A stretch of 64,000 nt of DNA from assembly GCF_029893235.1 (NCBI RefSeq), contig NZ_JARXWE010000002.1:62001-126000 (forward strand). The letters run 5' to 3'. The notes beneath the pieces were generated by a model. It saw nothing but the letters and a program-made list of their open reading frames with translations. It was not told the DNA's origin and searched no databases. The position numbers were made by a program, and so were the translations under genes. Source of the DNA: Dysgonomonas sp. PH5-45 (lineage in GTDB: Bacteria; Bacteroidota; Bacteroidia; Bacteroidales; Dysgonomonadaceae). Within the stretch, counting starts at the first letter, position 1; each line of letters opens with the position of its first letter. Shown one piece after another: positions 19,401-27,435 of the stretch.

Positions 19401-19833
19401 TCCGTTTGTAATCAACAAAATCGGCTTTCGATAATTGTTGATGTACAAAAGCCTTACCATCGTTTACATTTGTTTGTAAGTAAATAGCTACATTGTAAAC
19501 TTTTGATATTAAAGCTTTTAAATGTATATAGGCTTTATTGTATTGGGCCGAGGATACCAAATTACTCTCATCTTTTTGAAGAAGAGTTGCCTTAACCCTG
19601 ATGGTTTGTAAGCCCCGTGAAAGAACCGCATTCAGTTTATACTTTTGAGAGATAAATACCAAACGGGAAAACAGTGAAGAGAACTGCAGGGATTCGCTTT
19701 CTGTCGATTCTTTGCTGACCCTTTCCAAGATATATTTTAATTGAATATACTTTTCCCTAAAAGGCAATGCAGATATATTAATAGCCTCTATTTCAGATAT
19801 TAATTTATTGTATTTATTAATTCTTTCTGACAT
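16459..19833 (-). CDS. Dna2-like superfamily 1 helicase with Cas4/RecB-type nuclease domain
   Basis: 1124 residues. The middle of the protein has a PD-(D/E)XK nuclease signature of the RecB/Cas4 kind: GRLDLLQL (Asp, about residue 352), IIELKSGG (E-x-K, about 372) and HEVQTAIYRL (Q-x3-Y). The C-terminal half is an SF1B helicase: Walker A GPPGTGKTS (about 710), Walker B VDEASQILEP (about 834), GDHKQLSTI (about 859), and NVALTRARQQFFLIG (about 1093). The order nuclease then helicase is that of Dna2. I see no four-cysteine Fe-S cluster of the Dna2/AddB type. Likely roles are DNA end or flap processing; a defence role is possible but nothing adjacent supports it. It appears as a single gene. Confidence 0.85.
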   Translation of the reverse strand: MSERINKYNKLISEIEAINISALPFREKYIQLKYILERVSKESTESESLQFSSLFSRLVFISQKYKLNAVLSRGLQTIRVKATLLQKDESNLVSSAQYNKAYIHLKALISKVYNVAIYLQTNVNDGKAFVHQQLSKADFVDYKRIQITYVDYKNELIEGVANTAEAEVIKFRYNIKDVNDAFRETVARLWLDAQVNLLDSKIDKDGCYIPSFIVLEPDYLVDASAMAECFQNYGSSHLHYFRRKFEQTTNSQHILLGNLANFFLDELIYADSPEDLEFDTVFLEAFKQKPFEFTSCNEIKQVPDFKLFMAKAKGQFENIKRVVTEDFKANKINRDRCTLEPSFYSEKYGFQGRLDLLQLSEDENSQNSIIELKSGGLPYPKDNKGKVAINHEVQTAIYRLIIRSVFGYDEQSIMSAILYSAADNKGENLRFSAPYRQLEKEIINTRNLIVAIEHDLYTGVKDAASGLFSDILNLDNYGKVPDFFVNKIQDFGKTIDNLTTVERSYLFRYITFISRELYIQKVGGDTYGSNSSTACLWNTEFDERLEAFDLISDLKIEQIDDSGRDMKILFSRHDSSEFNNFREGEICIVYPHEKDDDSALSNQVLKGTVAEITPYHILLRFRYKQRNKDFLQKYTTWVLEHDRLDQSYNSMYRSLFSFLQSPPEKRELLLGLCEPSVYDATTENITANTAQEKQDNIINKAINSKDYFLIVGPPGTGKTSIFARRLIEHYYNNTQDDILVVAYTNKAVDELCEAINQAFGCADSECTDYIRIGTELSCGENYRHRLLQNISNGAKRRDELRTIIHSCRIFVGTLAAIVGKPELFDIKRFNLAIVDEASQILEPQIVGLLTNVNKFILIGDHKQLSTITLQNQAKSEVKDPLLNNIGLYNCSESFFERLYRLCKLNNWQQAYDTLVYQGRMHEVIAEFPNKYFYNSKLSIANKWQKNLLQYNISNKNCNFEHLVRNNRLAFVDTGFSNDQILNDKTNSKEAYYVVELSKAIISLYNENNLVFDTEKTLGIITPYRNQIALIKHKLAETGINELKNVMVDTVERYQGSQKDIIILSFCINKPYQLDFFCNMNSDQTVDRKLNVALTRARQQFFLIGNQYILSQNKLYRELLQHING

Positions 19834-19896
19834 AGAAACTATTTGGAAACCAATGACACCCCTCTTAACTGTTGTAGCTAAGAAGAATAAGTGATT

Positions 19897-20235
19897 TTAA
19901 TATAAAAAATGGCCTTTAGGAGGTGCATTGATATTATTTAGGGCGCAAATCAAAAGGACGTAATTATGACAAATATAATTATTTTTTTGTCTTTTTTGCC
20001 CTAATAGTGTAGTTTTTTGTATGTGATTTGTGTTATTTCCCACCAAAAAAGGTTCATTTATTATTTTTCCGACATTTTTGGTGAGGCAAACCTCTTTAAA
20101 TGTCAATATTGTTGATATTTTAATTTCCACTGTTGTTTCAGTCAAGCATACTTCCTTTGCTTTGAGTGTGATGATTCCCCAAAAAAGAAATATTGTCAGC
20201 AACAGTATTTTGAATATATATGAGTTCAATTTCAT
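19897..20235 (-). CDS. Small exported protein of unknown function
   Basis: 112 residues with a hydrophobic N-terminus (about 8-25) that reads as a signal peptide ending LKAKE. The short phrase KEVCLT occurs twice (residues about 27-32 and 47-52). The rest is K/N/I-rich with a second weakly hydrophobic stretch. No family recognised. Divergent from the TetR gene, with a -7-like TATTTTTG (plus strand 20257-20264), so it could share the regulator's control region. Short and AT-rich, hence only moderately sure it is a gene. Confidence 0.5.
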   Translation of the reverse strand: MKLNSYIFKILLLTIFLFWGIITLKAKEVCLTETTVEIKISTILTFKEVCLTKNVGKIINEPFLVGNNTNHIQKTTLLGQKRQKNNYICHNYVLLICALNNINAPPKGHFLY

Positions 20236-20326
20236 TATTTACACTTTTCAGTTAAGCAAAAATAGGAAAAATATATTGATAATAAAAACTTGATTGATAA
20301 ATATTTACAAAATAATTATCTCACAA

Positions 20327-20358
20327 TTTGCATGTTACCTACAAGTAACATATCTTTG
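20327..20358 (+). promoter_or_regulatory. Promoter of the TetR-family gene
   Basis: TTTG (20327-20330), 20 bp, then TATCTTTG (20351-20358): an exact Bacteroidetes promoter 30 bp before the ATG. Confidence 0.8.
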
Positions 20359-20373
20359 TTACCTACAAGTAAC
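20332..20373. promoter_or_regulatory. Two tandem palindromic operators overlapping the TetR promoter
   Basis: Two identical 16-bp dyads GTTACCTACAAGTAAC at 20334-20349 and 20358-20373, 24 bp apart. The first, extended to ATGTTACCTACAAGTAACAT, fills the spacer between the -33 and -7 boxes; the second covers the region just after the -7 box. Binding by the TetR protein encoded next would block RNA polymerase, so autorepression is strongly suggested. Confidence 0.8.
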
Positions 20374-20387
20374 ATACAGGTTTAAAG

Positions 20388-21008
20388 ATGAAAGAAAATA
20401 AAGCAGAAAAAGGCAGGGAGGCCACACGGAATAAGCTATTGGAGGCTGTTGGACTGATTCTGAATGAAGAAGGCTTTGATAAAGTTGGTGTAAATGCTGT
20501 TGCTGCAAAGGCCGGAGTTTCTAAAATGCTGATTTACCGCTATTTTGAGTCGGTCGATAATATGATTATCGAATATCTCTCTCAGAATAGCTTATGGGAG
20601 GCCTTTGCTATTGAATTTCCCAAAAATGAAAATCTCAGAGAGTTTACAAAAACGCTAATATCTGTGCAGATATCCAATCTTCGGGAAAATAAAATATTGC
20701 GCGAACTATACAGATGGGAACTCACCGGAGCAAACAATACGGTTATTGACAAATTGCGTCTTAAACGGGAGTCGAAAGGGGTTACACTTGCCACAATATT
20801 AAGCCAACTGTTGCAACATCCGCAAGAAGAGGTCGCTACTTTGGCTACGCTTCTGTCTTCCTCTATCAATTATTTGGTTTTGTTAGAAAACTCATGCCCT
20901 GTATTTAATGGTATCGACATAAACCAAGAACAGGGATGGAAGCAAATAATTTGCGGTGTCGATAAACTCATTGACTTGTGGTTCGACGATATTGAAAAAA
21001 GGAGATAA
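20388..21008 (+). CDS. TetR/AcrR-family transcriptional regulator
   Basis: 206 residues. N-terminal TetR HTH at about residues 10-60, with TRNKLLEAVGLILNEEGF, VAAKAGVSKMLIYRYFES; the C-terminal ligand domain is not assignable. Probably represses its own promoter through two operators at 20334-20373, and perhaps the divergent small exported protein. It converges on the ABC-F gene, with 10 bp between the stops, so that gene is not cotranscribed with it. Confidence 0.9.
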   Translation: MKENKAEKGREATRNKLLEAVGLILNEEGFDKVGVNAVAAKAGVSKMLIYRYFESVDNMIIEYLSQNSLWEAFAIEFPKNENLREFTKTLISVQISNLRENKILRELYRWELTGANNTVIDKLRLKRESKGVTLATILSQLLQHPQEEVATLATLLSSSINYLVLLENSCPVFNGIDINQEQGWKQIICGVDKLIDLWFDDIEKRR

Positions 21009-21018
21009 AGCCAATTGA

Positions 21019-22974
21019 TTAAACTTTCGCTTTCAGTTCTTCAAGCTCAAGGGTGAATAGTTCCCACACACTCATTTGGTTTTCTATGTCTTTTACCAAT
21101 CGCCCGTGCTTGTCGAACAAGTCGGGGTTGGATGCTCCATCGGGTGTTGCAAGGGTGGCTTCGAGCAACGTTTTTTCTTGCTCCATCTGTTCTATCTTTT
21201 GCTCAGCGTCAGAAATTTGTTTTTCGAGGCGTTTTATGGATTTATTTACCTCCTTTCGTTCTTCGTACGAAAGTTTACTGCTTTCTGTTGAAATTTCAGA
21301 CGTTGTATTTCGGACTTCGGGTTTTGGAGCGACCGATGGTTGTTTGACCTCTAATTCTTTGAGACTTTCCATTTTCTTGGTTTGTAGGAATTCATAGATT
21401 CCACCCAAATGTTCTTTTACCCGTTGGTTGCCAAATTCATAAACCTTATCGACCAACCCGTCAAGAAACTCACGGTCGTGCGAAACTACGATAACCGTTC
21501 CGTCAAATTCTTTGATAGCTTCCTTCAATACATCTTTCGAGCGCATATCAAGGTGATTGGTTGGCTCATCCAGTATAAGCAGATTCACAGGCTCGAGCAG
21601 AAGGCGAATCATTGCCAAACGGCTGCGTTCACCTCCGGAAAGTACCTTTACTTTTTTGTCGGATGCCTCTCCACCAAACATAAAAGCACCCAATATATCT
21701 CTGACTTTTGTGCGGATATCCCCTACCGCTACATAGTCGATGGTTTCGAATACAGTTTTGTTTTCATCGAGCAATGAGGCCTGATTTTGAGCAAAGTATC
21801 CTATCTTGACGTTGTGCCCCAGTTCCAGTTTCCCGGAAAAATCAATCTCGCCCATTATACATTTCACGAGTGTAGACTTCCCCTCTCCGTTTTTTCCTAC
21901 AAAAGCTACCTTGTCGCCCCGATTCAGTGTGAAAGTAACATCCTTAAAAATAAGATGTTCGCCATAGCTTTTGGAAACATTTTCGGCAATCACAGGATAT
22001 GAACCCGAACGTGGTGCAGGCGGGAATTTAAGGCGCAGACTCGAATTATCTTCCTCGTCCACTTCCAAGCGTTCCAATTTTTCCAATTGTTTTATACGCG
22101 ACTGAACCTGAACGGCTTTTGTTGCTTTGTAACGGAAACGCTCTATAAAGTCTTCGGTATCCTGTATTTGCTTCTGCTGGTTTTCGTATGCCCGTATTTG
22201 TTGTTCGCGGCGTTCTTTCCGCAGTTCTACATATTTTGAATAACTTACTTTGTAGTCGTGGGTTTGCCCCAAAACAATTTCAATGGTGCGCATCGTAACG
22301 GCATCCAGAAAAGCACGGTCGTGCGAAACCAAAATAACGGCATTTGCCCGTGTTGCCAAGAAGTTTTCCAACCATTGTATGGACTCAATATCGAGGTGGT
22401 TGGTAGGCTCATCGAGCAACAGCACATCGGGACGGCGCAAAAGCAGTTTCGCCAATTCTATACGCATACGCCACCCACCGCTGAACTGGTTGGTGGGGCG
22501 ACCAAAGTCACTGCGTTTAAAACCAAGCCCCGTAAGGGTACGCTCCACTTCGGAAAGGAAGTTTCCCCCACCCGACATCAGAAACTGCTCGTTAAGATGA
22601 GCCGAACGGTCAATCAAACGATGGTATTCTTCCGATTCGTAGTCGGTACGCCGGGCAAGTTCGGTATTTACAGCCTCCAATTCTTCTTCCAGTTGATGTA
22701 TATGGTCAAAAGCCAGTGATGCTTCTTCCAACACGGTATTACCGTCATTGAGTTGCATTTGCTGTGGCAAGTAACCAATGGTTATATCTTTGGGGAAAGA
22801 AACATTTCCCCGTGTAGGTTCTTGCAGTCCGGCAAAAATTTTGAGCATCGTTGTTTTTCCTGCTCCATTCTTGCCAACAAGGGCTATGCGGTCTTTTTTA
22901 TTTACAACAAACGATATATCGTCAAAAAGCGGGCGGCCGCTAAACTCAACTGTTAGTCCTTCTACTGAAATCAC
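21019..22974 (-). CDS. ABC-F family ATPase
   Basis: 651 residues, soluble protein with two ABC domains and no membrane segments. Walker A GKNGAGKTT (about residue 35) and GKNGEGKST (about 362), signatures FSGGWRMRIELAK and LSGGERSRLAMIR, Walker B DVLLLDEPTNHLD and NLLILDEPTNHLD, interdomain linker with charged helices, and a C-terminal coiled coil (about 560-650). ABC-F proteins act on the ribosome, either relieving stalls or protecting against antibiotics; which applies here cannot be told from sequence. Resembles the YdiF/YheS-like housekeeping branch. Confidence 0.92.
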   Translation of the reverse strand: MISVEGLTVEFSGRPLFDDISFVVNKKDRIALVGKNGAGKTTMLKIFAGLQEPTRGNVSFPKDITIGYLPQQMQLNDGNTVLEEASLAFDHIHQLEEELEAVNTELARRTDYESEEYHRLIDRSAHLNEQFLMSGGGNFLSEVERTLTGLGFKRSDFGRPTNQFSGGWRMRIELAKLLLRRPDVLLLDEPTNHLDIESIQWLENFLATRANAVILVSHDRAFLDAVTMRTIEIVLGQTHDYKVSYSKYVELRKERREQQIRAYENQQKQIQDTEDFIERFRYKATKAVQVQSRIKQLEKLERLEVDEEDNSSLRLKFPPAPRSGSYPVIAENVSKSYGEHLIFKDVTFTLNRGDKVAFVGKNGEGKSTLVKCIMGEIDFSGKLELGHNVKIGYFAQNQASLLDENKTVFETIDYVAVGDIRTKVRDILGAFMFGGEASDKKVKVLSGGERSRLAMIRLLLEPVNLLILDEPTNHLDMRSKDVLKEAIKEFDGTVIVVSHDREFLDGLVDKVYEFGNQRVKEHLGGIYEFLQTKKMESLKELEVKQPSVAPKPEVRNTTSEISTESSKLSYEERKEVNKSIKRLEKQISDAEQKIEQMEQEKTLLEATLATPDGASNPDLFDKHGRLVKDIENQMSVWELFTLELEELKAKV

Positions 22975-23040
22975 TTTTCTAAAATTGGATAAAACTCGGT
23001 TTCGATTAAGCCGAATTGGCGTTTACAATATTCTTTTGTG

Positions 23041-23048
23041 CAAAAGTA
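23041..23048 (-). promoter_or_regulatory. -7 promoter element of the minus-strand ABC-F gene
   Basis: CAAAAGTA on the plus strand reads TACTTTTG on the minus strand, 67 bp before the ATG. No clear -33 box. Confidence 0.45.
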
Positions 23049-23134
23049 CGGAAATTTATCCACAGAAGTAAAAACCATTAAACAGGTTTGATTTTTGCAA
23101 TCGCATTTCGGGGCGATATGTTGTAATCTTTCTA

Positions 23135-23142
23135 TACCTTTG
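23135..23142 (+). promoter_or_regulatory. -7 promoter element of the plus-strand ABC-F gene
   Basis: TACCTTTG, 20 bp before the ATG at 23162, so the leader is very short. No -33 TTTG at standard spacing. Confidence 0.5.
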
Positions 23143-23161
23143 TATTAAAATTCAGACAAAA

Positions 23162-25039
23162 ATGGCAACTCCATATTTACAGATTGACGGCCTTACGAAA
23201 AGCTTCGGCGATTTAGTTCTTTTTCAGGACATTTCCTTCGGTATAGCCGAAGGGCAAAGGATAGGGCTTATCGCTAAAAACGGCTCAGGGAAAACAACAT
23301 TACTGAACATTATAGCGGGGAAAGAACCATACGAGGGGGGCTCTGTTGTTTTTCGTCGCGACCTGAAAGTGGCTTACCTTGAGCAAGATCCCCACTACCC
23401 TGCCCAACTGACTGTTTTAGAGGCTTGTTTCCGGTCCGACAATGAGGTGACAAACCTGATTGCGGAATACGAGCGCATTATGGAGTCGGGCAACCACGCC
23501 CATCTGAATGACGTTCTGCAACGTATGGATATGCTCAAGGCTTGGGATTATGAGCAGAGAGCAAAGCAGATTCTATCGCAACTGAAAATAAAAAACTTCG
23601 ACCAGAAAATATCTGAACTTTCGGGCGGACAGCTAAAGCGTGTGGCTCTGGCCAATGTATTGATTACCGAACCCGACCTTATTATTTTGGACGAGCCTAC
23701 CAATCACCTCGATTTAGATATGACCGAATGGCTGGAAGAATATTTGCAGCGTTCGCGCCTCAGCTTGTTGATGGTGACACACGACCGTTATTTTCTGGAT
23801 CGTGTCTGTTCCGAAATCATAGAGATAGACCAGCAACAAATATTCCAGTATAAAGGCAACTACTCTTATTTTCTGGAAAAAAGACAAGAACGTATAAATG
23901 CGCAAAATGCCGAAACAGACAGGGCAAACAACCTTCTGCGTAAAGAGCTTGAATGGATGTGCCGCCAGCCGCAGGCCCGTGCCACAAAAGCAAAATCGCG
24001 TATCGACGCTTTTTACGACTTGGAGAAAAAGGCACAGCAAGTGCGCGATGCGGGTAATGTTCGTTTGGAAATGAAAGGAGTATATATCGGCAATAAGATA
24101 TTTGAGGCCAAGCACGTTTATAAATCGTTTGGCGATGTTAAGATACTGGAAGATTTCAATTATACCTTTGCCCGTTACGAAAAGATGGGCATAGTTGGTA
24201 ACAACGGAACAGGCAAATCGACTTTCGTAAAAATGCTTACAGGTGAAGCACAGCCCGACAAGGGCGAATTCGATATTGGCGAAACCGTAACCTTCGGTTA
24301 TTACAGCCAGGATGGTTTACAGTTCGACGAGCAAATGAAGGTCATAGACGTTGTTCAGAACATTGCCGAGGTTATAGATCTGGGGAATGGAAACAGATTG
24401 ACGGCTTCGCAGTTTTTGCAACATTTTCTGTTTCCACCCGAAAAACAGCATAATTACGTATATAAGCTTTCGGGGGGAGAGAAACGGCGTTTGTATCTGT
24501 GCACAGTTTTGATTAAAAATCCAAACTTCCTTGTTCTGGACGAACCTACCAACGACCTCGATATAATGACACTGAACATTCTGGAAGAATATCTTCAATC
24601 GTTCAAAGGCTGTGTTATCGTTGTCTCGCACGATCGCTACTTTATGGACAAGGTAGTAGACCACTTGTTGGCCTTTAGTGGACAAGCACGTATCAAGGAC
24701 TTTCCCGGTAATTATAGCGAATACAGGGCATGGAAAGAAATTCAGGACTCTAAAGAGAAAGAAGCAAATCTATTGGCCAAGCCCAAAGAGGAGAAACCAA
24801 AGCCCCAACAGAAAAAAGAAGAAAAAAAGAGACTCTCGTTCAAAGAAAATCGCGAGTTTGAAGAATTGGACGAACTTATTCCTAAACTGGAGGCCGAGAA
24901 AAGCCAATTAGAAACAGAACTATCGAGTGGAACCCTTTCTACCGACGATTTATTAGCAAAATCGAACCGAATAAGCGAATTGATTGTTGAAATAGACGAA
25001 AAAACTATGCGCTGGATGGAATTGAGCGAATGGTTATAA
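23162..25039 (+). CDS. ABC-F family ATPase, Uup-like
   Basis: 625 residues. Two ABC domains: Walker A AKNGSGKTT (about residue 40) and GNNGTGKST (about 350), signatures LSGGQLKRVALAN and LSGGEKRRLYLCT, Walker B DLIILDEPTNHLD and NFLVLDEPTNDLD. A lysine/glutamate-rich linker (about 540-560) leads to a C-terminal coiled coil (about 560-620), the arrangement of Uup, which acts at ribosomes or branched DNA. Divergent from the other ABC-F gene; 23 bp before the MFS gene, so likely cotranscribed with it. Confidence 0.92.
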   Translation: MATPYLQIDGLTKSFGDLVLFQDISFGIAEGQRIGLIAKNGSGKTTLLNIIAGKEPYEGGSVVFRRDLKVAYLEQDPHYPAQLTVLEACFRSDNEVTNLIAEYERIMESGNHAHLNDVLQRMDMLKAWDYEQRAKQILSQLKIKNFDQKISELSGGQLKRVALANVLITEPDLIILDEPTNHLDLDMTEWLEEYLQRSRLSLLMVTHDRYFLDRVCSEIIEIDQQQIFQYKGNYSYFLEKRQERINAQNAETDRANNLLRKELEWMCRQPQARATKAKSRIDAFYDLEKKAQQVRDAGNVRLEMKGVYIGNKIFEAKHVYKSFGDVKILEDFNYTFARYEKMGIVGNNGTGKSTFVKMLTGEAQPDKGEFDIGETVTFGYYSQDGLQFDEQMKVIDVVQNIAEVIDLGNGNRLTASQFLQHFLFPPEKQHNYVYKLSGGEKRRLYLCTVLIKNPNFLVLDEPTNDLDIMTLNILEEYLQSFKGCVIVVSHDRYFMDKVVDHLLAFSGQARIKDFPGNYSEYRAWKEIQDSKEKEANLLAKPKEEKPKPQQKKEEKKRLSFKENREFEELDELIPKLEAEKSQLETELSSGTLSTDDLLAKSNRISELIVEIDEKTMRWMELSEWL

Positions 25040-25062
25040 AATAACAGATACTAAAAAAAGAG

Positions 25063-26301
25063 ATGAAAGCCGGGCAAAAAGATAGGCTGTGGACAACAGG
25101 TTATATCAATGTTTGTATTGCAAACTTCTTGATGGCATGCTCTTTTAATCTTTTAATGCCATCAATACCATTATATATAACCGAACAATTGGGTGTTCCA
25201 CAAACAAGAACGGGAGTGGTATTAGCATCGTATGCTATCGCTATCATGATTATCCGCCCTTTTTCGGGATACATAGTTGATATGTTTTCCCGGAAAAAAG
25301 TATTGTTGGTGAGTTTTGTCTGTTATGTACTTATCTTTTTGGGATATTTTAATGCCACAACCGAAGGTGCATATAAGATAATCGGGCTACTGTCCGGCGC
25401 ATCGTGGGATTTTTATGCCGTAACCCTCGGAATGTTTATTGCGGTTCGTTTTCTGCATGGTTTGGCATGGGGTATGTCGACGGTTTCGTCAAGCACATTA
25501 GCTATCGACGTGGTTCCTTCCGAACGCCGTGCCGAAGGAATCGGTTATTATGGCACTTTCACGAATGTGGCTATGGCAATAGGGCCATTCATAGCGATAC
25601 ATATATATCAGCATTATGGTTTCTCTACCCTACTCTGGTATGCAATTGGCATGGGTGTATTGGGTATTATTGCCGTATCTCTGATTAAAGCACCGGTAAA
25701 ACCTCCTGTTGAAAAAGAAAAACTATCGTTCGACCGTTTTTTTCTGCTACCGGCATGGCCAATCTTTCTGAATCAGCTTTTACCCTGTTTTGCTTGGGGT
25801 ACAATAGGACCATTTGTGGCACAGTATGGTAAAATGGTGAATGTAGATAATCCCGGAATTTTCTTTCTGTTTTGGGCGGGAGGTATTATTGTTTCGCGGG
25901 TCTTTGCTGGTAAGTTGGTAGACAGGGGACATATCCATCTGGTAAATCTTTCGTCGATGGCAATAGTTTCAGCCTCTTTTTTGAGTTTTGCGCTGATTCA
26001 CAATATTGTAGCTTTCTGTATATCAGGTTTGTTTATTGGTATAGGTTTTGGCATGATGTTTCCCGCTTTACAGACTTTATACATAAACATGGCCGAAAAT
26101 AACCAACGGGGAACGGCCAACTCCACTTATCTGGTAGGCTTCGATTTAGGACTTGCCCTGGGTATGCTACTGGGCGGATATGTATCGGGATTGTTTTCTT
26201 TCGAGTCTTTATATCTGATTTCTTCGGCGGTTTGTTTGCTGAGTGTTGCTTTATATTGGGTTGTTTCACGCAAAGTATTTGACAATAAACGTTTAAGATG
26301 A
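25063..26301 (+). CDS. Major facilitator superfamily transporter
   Basis: 412 residues, about 12 hydrophobic segments in two halves. The loop 2-3 motif of MFS drug-type exporters appears as GYIVDMFSRKKVLL near residue 70. N-terminal stretch INVCIANFLMACSFNLLMPS and SSTLAIDVVPSERRAEGIGYYG are typical of the YfcJ/arabinose-efflux-like group. Substrate unknown. Probably translated from the ABC-F operon. The 3' end overlaps the tail of the AAA ATPase remnant on the other strand by 9 bp. Confidence 0.88.
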   Translation: MKAGQKDRLWTTGYINVCIANFLMACSFNLLMPSIPLYITEQLGVPQTRTGVVLASYAIAIMIIRPFSGYIVDMFSRKKVLLVSFVCYVLIFLGYFNATTEGAYKIIGLLSGASWDFYAVTLGMFIAVRFLHGLAWGMSTVSSSTLAIDVVPSERRAEGIGYYGTFTNVAMAIGPFIAIHIYQHYGFSTLLWYAIGMGVLGIIAVSLIKAPVKPPVEKEKLSFDRFFLLPAWPIFLNQLLPCFAWGTIGPFVAQYGKMVNVDNPGIFFLFWAGGIIVSRVFAGKLVDRGHIHLVNLSSMAIVSASFLSFALIHNIVAFCISGLFIGIGFGMMFPALQTLYINMAENNQRGTANSTYLVGFDLGLALGMLLGGYVSGLFSFESLYLISSAVCLLSVALYWVVSRKVFDNKRLR

Positions 26302-26619
26302 TATTCCACTCAATACTTGTTCTGTTTTTTTAATAGCCTGTTTTAAGACTTCTTCGCTTAGGTGGTTTGAATCGGACGAAAGTATTTGTATGCCACATCT
26401 GCGAATAACATTCGATATTGCGCCCCCGGACAGTTCACTTTCGGAGGCTATATCTATCAGTTTATCAAATCTTTCTCTTTTATTGCCCAACCATGTTGGC
26501 GGAAGCATCTTTCGCCATAGCTCTTTTCGCAGTTCTTTATCCGGCATTGGGAAATAGATAACAGACTGAAAGCGCCTTGAAAATGCTTCATCAATATTAG
26601 ATTTAAGTATGGTTTTGTT
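26293..26619 (-). pseudogene. C-terminal remnant of an AAA+ ATPase
   Basis: An open minus frame of about 108 codons with no start. It reads KTILKSNIDEAFSRRFQSVI then YFPMPDKELRKELWRKM, which is the sensor-1/arginine-finger region and start of the lid domain of a AAA+ ATPase (the ATN-N-DEAF-RRF pattern), and ends TEQVLSGISS. The Walker motifs are gone. It directly follows the stop of the 26620 gene in the same frame. Confidence 0.75.
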
Positions 26620-27435
26620 TTATTCTTTTTCTATCGTGTAAATTCCATCTTTTTCAGCAACTTTCCATCCTTGATTTATTTGAATCTTATAATCATCTCC
26701 TTCAACAATATTTTCAACTATTCTTTTAGGAGGAAGGAGATAAAATGCAGACCAATTGTTTAGACGGACAATACCTTTTTTGACATTGATTTGTCCCCAT
26801 TCTCCTGTAAGTGTCATATTCCGTAATAATACAGCATCTTCTACTGTAATTACTCGATCATGAGGGTTGTAGGTGAAATTAATTCTACTATTTGTAATCA
26901 ATAGTTTTGTTGTTTCAGGTTTAAGTAATTCTTGAAATCGAGCAATGTCTCCAAAAGATTTTAATTCATCTCTTTCATTGAATAAAATTTTATCATAATT
27001 ATACTTGTCAAGTAGCTTTTCCAGATAAACGTCTTCAATTATAAAAGTATATTGCGGACTTGTCTTTTTTATCAAATAAATCATGCCATAAGCTAAGTCC
27101 TTATCACACTTCCATTCTGGGTATAATTTGTCTAATAGAACAGCATAAGCAGAGCCTGTAAAATAACCGAAGGCATTCGCATACCCTCTTGAAACATCAT
27201 AGTTCAGACGGCTTTTTATATATTCCCGTATATTAGCAGTAGATAGTTTAACCCCAGTGTATTCAGCCAATCCTTCATTTAATTCATATAAATCCTCGTT
27301 GTTATTTGGATATAGGCTTTGACGATAGGCTCGGATATATAGTGCATCATATAAACTTTGTGAATCGCCATCCAATGCGCGTTGAAGATTCTCCATCTCA
27401 ATTTGAAGCAATGCTCTACCCTCTACTTCGTCCAT
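26620..27435 (-). pseudogene. 5'-truncated gene for a peptidase-like protein of unknown family
   Basis: 271 codons. The phrase LYELNEGLAEYTGVKL (about residue 47) resembles the segment that follows HExxH in zinc peptidase-like proteins, but no HExxH precedes it because the frame runs straight into the antisense of the histidine kinase. The first residues, DEVEGRALLQIEMENLQRAL, look like an internal helix of the family, not a start; the ATG at 27433 seems fortuitous. Hence a 5' truncation, which is inference from pattern, not alignment. Confidence 0.6.

Noticed and set aside
20332-20373. Repeat pair as a small CRISPR array
   Set aside because: Only two 16-bp palindromic copies with an 8-bp gap containing a promoter box, and no cas genes.
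21019-26301. ABC-F pair plus MFS and TetR as an antibiotic-resistance island
   Set aside because: The ABC-F proteins look like housekeeping YdiF/Uup types, composition resembles the rest of the window, and the TetR gene is convergent with its own operators only at its own promoter.
27306-27435. In-frame N-terminal extension of the histidine kinase
   Set aside because: These residues are the exact antisense of the better-supported minus-strand gene and show no kinase or sensor character.
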